A program made the position numbers and the translations under genes. The notes beneath the pieces are model-generated. The model worked only from the letters and a program-made list of their open reading frames with translations, made no database searches and was not told where the DNA came from. From positions 1 through 10,808 of the forward strand of contig JADGIG010000282.1 of assembly GCA_018985235.1 (NCBI GenBank): a stretch of 10,808 nucleotides of DNA, given 5' to 3'. Source of the DNA: Sanchytrium tribonematis (Eukaryota; Sanchytriomycota; Sanchytriomycetes; Sanchytriales; Sanchytriaceae). Numbering within the stretch: position 1 is the stretch's first letter; each line of letters begins with the position of its first letter. Below, piece after piece: positions 7,913 to 10,808 of the stretch.

Positions 7913-7980
7913 CGAGGGGAACTTCTTTGGTTTCTTTTTGATCAAAAATGGGGTATCACATGGTTATACAATGGTTTCAA
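7913..7980 (-). promoter_or_regulatory. Conserved upstream block of the 444-aa gene
   Basis: This is the partner of the block at 6473-6540, at exactly the same offset from its ATG (1440 bp apart, no gaps). The core at 7956-7979 differs at one base, so the palindrome TTGTACAA is imperfect here (TTGTATAA). An in-frame TAA lies within the core, so it is not coding in this copy, which favours a 5' UTR or promoter role. CCCC again lies just before the ATG. Confidence 0.5.
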
Positions 7981-7981
7981 G

Positions 7982-8042
7982 TTGAAAACATTTTCAAACT
8001 GGTCAGAAAGAATCAATCCTATTGATTGACCGTGTTGCGCAA
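7982..8042. repeat. Cluster of three inverted repeats between genes
   Basis: Three dyads follow one another in 61 bp: TTGAAAA-CA-TTTTCAA (7982-7997); AATCAAT-CCT-ATTGATT (8011-8027), bracketed by GGTC at 8001 and GACC at 8028; and the palindrome TTGCGCAA (8035-8042). They lie 70-130 bp upstream of the 444-aa gene and downstream of the 47-aa ORF, so they may be transcription-factor sites or a 3' processing region. Symmetry is seen directly; function is inference. Confidence 0.4.
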
Positions 8043-8109
8043 ACTTATGATCAAATATTGCATTTTATCAATTCAAAATAACATATGTGAATTTATTAGT
8101 AATTGCAAA

Positions 8110-8253
8110 TCATCTGCAAGTTTTAAAGCAACAATACAGCCATGATAATTTCCTGACCACATGGTGCTTCTTCTTATGTCGTGGTTCCACATAAACTGCT
8201 CTAGGATATTGTCTTTGTTGGGATTCAACCATGGGTTCTCCGAAATGAGGCAT
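8110..8253 (-). CDS. Possible small basic protein, 47 aa
   Basis: A short ORF fills the otherwise empty gap between the 444-aa gene and the zinc-finger gene. It starts MPHFGEPMVESQQRQYPR, continues with a basic patch RHKKKHHVVRK and ends with a hydrophobic, cysteine-rich tail KLSWLYCCFKTCR. The stretch is noticeably less AT-rich than the spacers on either side, which supports coding. Upstream of the ATG lie the palindrome ATTGCGCAAT (8263-8272) and an AT-rich TATATTTATA (8274-8283). The basic patch followed by Cys-Cys could suit membrane association, for example by lipidation, but I recognise no family. It may be chance; length alone cannot prove coding. Confidence 0.45.
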   Translation of the reverse strand: MPHFGEPMVESQQRQYPRAVYVEPRHKKKHHVVRKLSWLYCCFKTCR

Positions 8254-8262
8254 ATTCTATAA

Positions 8263-8283
8263 ATTGCGCAATCTATATTTATA
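8263..8283 (-). promoter_or_regulatory. Candidate promoter: ATTGCGCAAT palindrome and TATA-like element
   Basis: A perfect 10-bp palindrome (8263-8272) matches the classic C/EBP-type bZIP site, and a TATA-like stretch (8274-8283) lies next to it. Both are within 31 bp upstream of the small ORF's ATG at 8253. TATA would be very close to the start codon, implying a very short leader. The same 8-bp core TTGCGCAA recurs at 8035-8042. A factor binding here is inferred, not shown. Confidence 0.35.
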
Positions 8284-8379
8284 TCAAATCTAATCCTACT
8301 CTAACATCCAAATGATGGTCTAGTTTAACAAATTGAAGAGCAGTCATTTGAAATCCACATGTTTTGAAAATTATAAATT

Positions 8380-8658
8380 TTATTGAAATTGAGTTGATTT
8401 TAATGGTTTCCCATGTAATTTCAATTTGCGATGGTGATTTAAATGTCCTAAAGTACCATAAGATCGATAACAATATGCAAAATCACACCAATATTTTCTA
8501 TGAATATCTAATTTCAACCTTCTCTTTTTCTTCTTTTCTACAGGTGGCACATTCTCATCATCCATGACATGTAATTTAGGATGATATTGGGCATAATATG
8601 CCAATACTTGATTCAAATTGAATGAATCAGGAAGATATAAATCCAATTTATTTTTCAT
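8380..8658 (-). CDS. Single C2H2 zinc-finger protein, 92 aa
   Basis: Residues 55-84 form one C2H2 finger with Cys58-x4-Cys63-x12-His76-x5-His82 and the internal block SYGTLGHLNHH. This closely resembles the C(x4)CxKAYGTLNHLNAH finger of fungal regulators, with the typical HGxP after the last His. A lysine/arginine run (42-49, KKKKRRLK) precedes the finger and can serve as nuclear localisation signal and DNA backbone contact. Residues 1-35 are acidic to neutral with no known domain. A nuclear DNA-binding role is expected from the family, but these factors are usually several hundred residues long, so this is either a minimal member or has further exons. The ATG at 8658 lies inside the last codons of the COX20 gene; Met32 is an alternative start that removes the overlap. 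Confidence 0.75.
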   Translation of the reverse strand: MKNKLDLYLPDSFNLNQVLAYYAQYHPKLHVMDDENVPPVEKKKKRRLKLDIHRKYWCDFAYCYRSYGTLGHLNHHRKLKLHGKPLKSTQFQ

Positions 8659-8932
8659 TTTGGATTTGTTTTAAATCAGATTCAGAAATAGAATTTGCAT
8701 CCATTCGAATCCGCTTTCTTGTTAATTTACGATAATTTAAACATATTGGAATGGATATCATGGATATGATGCAGAATGATCCCACTGAAATATTACAACT
8801 TTTTAATACATTGCCATTTCTCAAATAATGTAGTAATCCTAAAGTAAATCCAGTAGATATACCTGATAATAATGATGGTCTAACACATGGTTGATGAATT
8901 GCGTCTTTGAGTTCATTTATGAGATGTGACAT
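8648..8932 (-). CDS. COX20: Cytochrome c oxidase assembly factor COX20 (FAM36A family), 94 aa
   Basis: COX20 is an inner-mitochondrial-membrane chaperone that holds newly made Cox2 during maturation and copper insertion in complex IV. The family signature is present: PCVRPSLLSG at 15-24 (PCxRxSLLxG) with the first membrane segment about 20-37, then VLKSCNISVGSF at 42-53 (matching the vxkAxNWavGSF pattern) opening the second membrane segment about 51-67, then a basic CLNYRKLTRKR-type end corresponding to the C-terminal CxxRRxxE region. Length and two-TM layout fit the compact end of the family. The Trp of the NWavG motif is replaced by Ile-Ser, a divergent feature. Its presence implies an aerobic mitochondrion with complex IV. 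The stop overlaps the downstream zinc-finger ATG by 11 bp. Confidence 0.8.
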   Translation of the reverse strand: MSHLINELKDAIHQPCVRPSLLSGISTGFTLGLLHYLRNGNVLKSCNISVGSFCIISMISIPICLNYRKLTRKRIRMDANSISESDLKQIQNEK

Positions 8933-8982
8933 GGAGATTTATTTTCAAAATTGATTTTATTGCCAATTTACCATTACGAATG

Positions 8983-9399
8983 TCAATCAGTCATTTTAAA
9001 CATCAACTTACGCACAAAATAAAGTACCAATGTTATCCTTGGGATTAAATAGACTCCAATCTTATCAGATTTCATTTTAAAATGATTCGTCAATTTTACG
9101 AGAGACTCACAAGTTTTCTTTGCATATTTCCCTTTCTCATTCCCCAAATTGACCACTTGACATTCCTCATTATCAACCAATGTTTTTAATGCATCCGAGT
9201 GTATTTCTCCAGTAGTTTCATCAAAATATTGATTTTGCTCTTGAATCCCAAATAATAAGCATGCCATATCAATAGACGATCGGCAACTGACTGACTCACA
9301 TTTGTCAACTTTATTCATGCAATTCAACATATTCTCATCCATGTGATTTCCATTACAAATTACATTGAAATTGCAATTATTTCTACTAGATACTCTCAT
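8983..9399 (-). CDS. Six-cysteine-module membrane protein, short paralogue, 138 aa
   Basis: This protein aligns with the C-terminal half of the 281-aa product encoded immediately upstream. Cys9, Cys15, Cys39, Cys47, Cys80 and Cys97 match the partner's six cysteines, with identical spacing for x5, x7 and x32, and the central ETTGEIHSDALKTL block matches the partner's PITGQILTDTLKSL. Two further cysteines (27, 34) lie in the longer second loop. A hydrophobic segment at about 114-131 matches the partner's last membrane helix. It has no N-terminal signal or first membrane helix: an in-frame TAG lies 15 bp before the ATG and the neighbouring stop is 19 bp away. It is therefore either a truncated duplicate, a tail-anchored form, or the second half of a gene with unusual splicing. 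I know of no named family. Confidence 0.62.
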   Translation of the reverse strand: MRVSSRNNCNFNVICNGNHMDENMLNCMNKVDKCESVSCRSSIDMACLLFGIQEQNQYFDETTGEIHSDALKTLVDNEECQVVNLGNEKGKYAKKTCESLVKLTNHFKMKSDKIGVYLIPRITLVLYFVRKLMFKMTD

Positions 9400-9418
9400 T
9401 GACTCTACATTCTATTTA

Positions 9419-10264
9419 TTAAGCCAATAATGAATACACATATCTCTCATCCACAGCATCATTCACACGATATACAATTTGATACAATATCACCATATTA
9501 ATGATCATTTCCAATAAAATCCAATGATTTTGAGATGTCTGATGTATTTCCAATGTCATTGCTTCCAAATCATTACAATCAGATAATAAATATTCTCCTA
9601 TATTCACCATATCACAATCTCCTAATTCTATCAATGATTTCAAGGTATCTGTGAGTATTTGACCCGTTATTGGATTGATATGCTGGATTGTATGTGAATG
9701 AGCCAATAATTGACAGATTGGCAATGGATATCGACTACAAAAGTGTGATTGTGATATTGTGGTTGTAGGAGGTGATTTGCCACTACATTGATATTCCCAT
9801 TGACATTGTTGCTTTAAAATAGAATTTAATAAATTATATTCTTGATGTAATTGATAAGAATGGGTGGCATCTATGGCTATTTTAAATAAAATGGATATAA
9901 ATGAGAGACAGAGTATGAAAATAGATAATAATTTGAAATGGAGATATCTTTTATGGATGAGATGCAATCGATTATTGAATTGAGGATGGATGGGTAATGA
10001 CGATGGATTCAAGAGATATTGGAGAGATTGTAGGATGCATTTGTGGATAAATTGATTGTGTTTTAAATTAGAATGTTTAAATTGTTGTAATAAATTGTTG
10101 ATATTGTGGATATTGTGTTTATCTACTTGGGATGCTGATGATTTTATTGCATTGCAGGCATTGTAGACACCATTGAGACATGCGCGGATATTTGGATAAT
10201 GATGGATAACTGTGGCTAATGATTCATGGATGATTGCAACAAATGACAATGAAAATAAAAGCAT
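9419..10264 (-). CDS. Two-TM protein with six-cysteine module, 281 aa
   Basis: The start is the ATG at 10264; the frame extends one TTG further. The N terminus (MLLFSLSFVAIIHESLA) looks like a signal peptide. A His/Asn-rich helical domain follows (about 20-108, with Cys29, Cys37 and Cys76), then a strong membrane segment (112-130) and a six-cysteine domain (Cys154, 160, 176, 184, 217 and 230). The PITGQILTDTLKSL motif lies between the fourth and fifth cysteines, a second membrane segment spans about 248-266, and a short tail ends the protein. Cysteine spacing is C-x5-C-x15-C-x7-C-x32-C-x12-C. A disulphide-bonded lumenal or external loop between two helices is the simplest reading. The downstream 138-aa gene is its paralogue. 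I do not recognise the family and assign no function. Confidence 0.72.
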   Translation of the reverse strand: MLLFSLSFVAIIHESLATVIHHYPNIRACLNGVYNACNAIKSSASQVDKHNIHNINNLLQQFKHSNLKHNQFIHKCILQSLQYLLNPSSLPIHPQFNNRLHLIHKRYLHFKLLSIFILCLSFISILFKIAIDATHSYQLHQEYNLLNSILKQQCQWEYQCSGKSPPTTTISQSHFCSRYPLPICQLLAHSHTIQHINPITGQILTDTLKSLIELGDCDMVNIGEYLLSDCNDLEAMTLEIHQTSQNHWILLEMIINMVILYQIVYRVNDAVDERYVYSLLA

Positions 10265-10335
10265 CAAGGAGTGTATGAGACTCTTTATCGTGTTATATCA
10301 TTGGTGGAAATCAATAAACTCCTTTCAAAACAAAT
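10265..10335. promoter_or_regulatory. 71-bp divergent intergenic promoter region
   Basis: The gene for the 281-aa protein and the ankyrin gene diverge from this spacer, so both promoters and leaders must fit in or overlap it. A perfect 7-bp inverted repeat, AAGGAGT (10266-10272) and ACTCCTT (10318-10324), places the same ACTCCTT sequence upstream of each ATG. The rest is AT-rich without a clear TATA box. Confidence 0.4.
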
Positions 10336-10808
10336 ATGATTTGGATTCTTATGGGTTTTGCACATGTTTTGGGGGATGATGGACTGGCACCCATACACCA
10401 TGCTATTCTGAATAAAGATGTGATACAAGTGGAACTTTTATTGGCAAATAATGATAATTTGAATTTAAAAACTGCTGATATTGTGAAAACCACTGGCAGA
10501 AAACGGAAATCAAAGCATCATTATAATGCTGCCACGCCATTACATATTGCTATGGGTGAAAATTATGTACCATCCATTTATTTGTTATTGCAAAAAGGTG
10601 CTGCAATTGTGAAAGATGGGAATGGAAATGAACCTGCTTCTGATGTGCCATTGTTTTCAGAATTGTTGAAAGATATAAAGGAATCAAAAAACTTGAAAGC
10701 ATCATTAGATAATACTGGTGTTAACTTGCTGGGGGGGTATTCCGCTTAAGTCTACTCTACGCTTGCCAAATCCCAATTATTTACTAATTACTGCTGCAAT
10801 TGTAGCCT
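10336..10808 (+). CDS. Ankyrin-repeat protein with signal-like N terminus, partial (3' end outside window)
   Basis: Two ankyrin repeats are recognisable: residues about 16-46 (GLAPIHHAILNKDVIQVELLL) and 65-95 (AATPLHIAMGENYVPSIYLLL, then QKGA), each with the TPLHxA-type turn and the LLL helix. A lysine/arginine patch (54-60, GRKRKSK) separates them. The first 12 residues (MIWILMGFAHVL) are hydrophobic and could be a signal peptide, though they are short and may belong to a degenerate repeat. Ankyrin repeats mediate protein binding and say nothing about the partner. The plain frame stops at 10747-10749 right after a G7 tract. A 69-nt intron from 10737 to 10805 removes that stop and fits fungal splice signals, so the gene probably continues beyond the window. 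Its ATG is 71 bp from a divergent gene. Confidence 0.68.
10737..10805 (+). other. Candidate spliceosomal intron (69 nt) in the ankyrin gene
   Basis: Donor GTATTC at 10737, branch-site-like TACTAAT at 10782-10788 (yeast consensus TACTAAC) and acceptor TTGTAG ending at 10805 are correctly ordered and spaced (about 18 nt from branch A to acceptor G). The length is typical of fungal introns. Without splicing the frame terminates 10 bp after the G7 tract. Only 3 bases of the putative second exon are inside the window. Confidence 0.55.

Noticed and set aside
7913-7945. Longer start (11 extra residues) for the 444-aa gene
   Set aside because: The extension begins at TTG; the ATG at 7912 aligns exactly with the paralogue's ATG at 6472 and with the start of the signal-like segment.
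8279-8347. 22-codon ORF on the minus strand downstream of the zinc-finger gene
   Set aside because: Too short to distinguish from chance; no splice signals were found that would join it to the zinc-finger frame.
8699-8715. CCATTCGAATCCGC resembling a tRNA T-loop
   Set aside because: No acceptor stem, anticodon arm or A box can be formed around it, and it lies within the COX20 coding sequence.

Overview
The window looks like nuclear DNA of a compact, AT-rich eukaryote, most likely an early-diverging fungus. The evidence is a COX20-type cytochrome oxidase assembly factor, a fungal-style C2H2 finger with the GTLxHLNxH signature, a candidate short spliceosomal intron with a TACTAAT branch site, an APE-type LINE with a poly-A tail, and intergenic gaps of only about 20-130 bp across the gene-dense half. 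Close relatives of microsporidia (Rozellomycota-like) or another zoosporic lineage would fit, but the phylum cannot be fixed from the sequence alone.

Left half (1-5734). The window opens inside an AIF/FSP1-like FAD oxidoreductase gene that stops abruptly at its LVIATG motif. A 5.3-kb non-LTR retrotransposon abuts it, with one uninterrupted 1742-codon ORF. That ORF carries an RRM-like N-terminal region, two possible beta-grasp segments (the second ending in a ubiquitin-like GG), an APE endonuclease, a reverse transcriptase, a CCHC-like knuckle and RNase H. It is followed by a perfect 3' hairpin and A13. Immediately after the tail lies a decayed piece of a leucine-rich-repeat gene, not the rest of the oxidoreductase, so the two flanks do not belong to one interrupted gene.

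Right half (5735-10264, minus strand). Seven genes or likely genes are read codirectionally. In transcription order they are: a 281-aa two-TM cysteine-rich protein; its 138-aa truncated paralogue; COX20; a one-finger C2H2 protein whose start overlaps the COX20 end by 11 bp; a 47-aa basic peptide ORF; a 444-aa secreted-type protein; and its 245-aa paralogue. Two unrelated families of tandem, apparently unstudied secretory or membrane proteins thus flank a small block containing the recognisable genes. Both members of the 444/245 pair keep nearly the same roughly 70 bp upstream of the ATG, which points to shared regulation.

Right end (10265-10808). A 71-bp divergent spacer leads to a plus-strand ankyrin-repeat gene with a signal-like N terminus. 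It runs off the window and appears to contain a 69-nt intron beginning at a G7 tract.

No tRNA, rRNA, CRISPR array or bacterial operon signal was seen. The strongest candidates for new biology are the ubiquitin-like fold placed before the endonuclease of the LINE polyprotein, the six-cysteine two-TM family, and the tandem C-x17-C-x4-C secreted family with its conserved promoter block.
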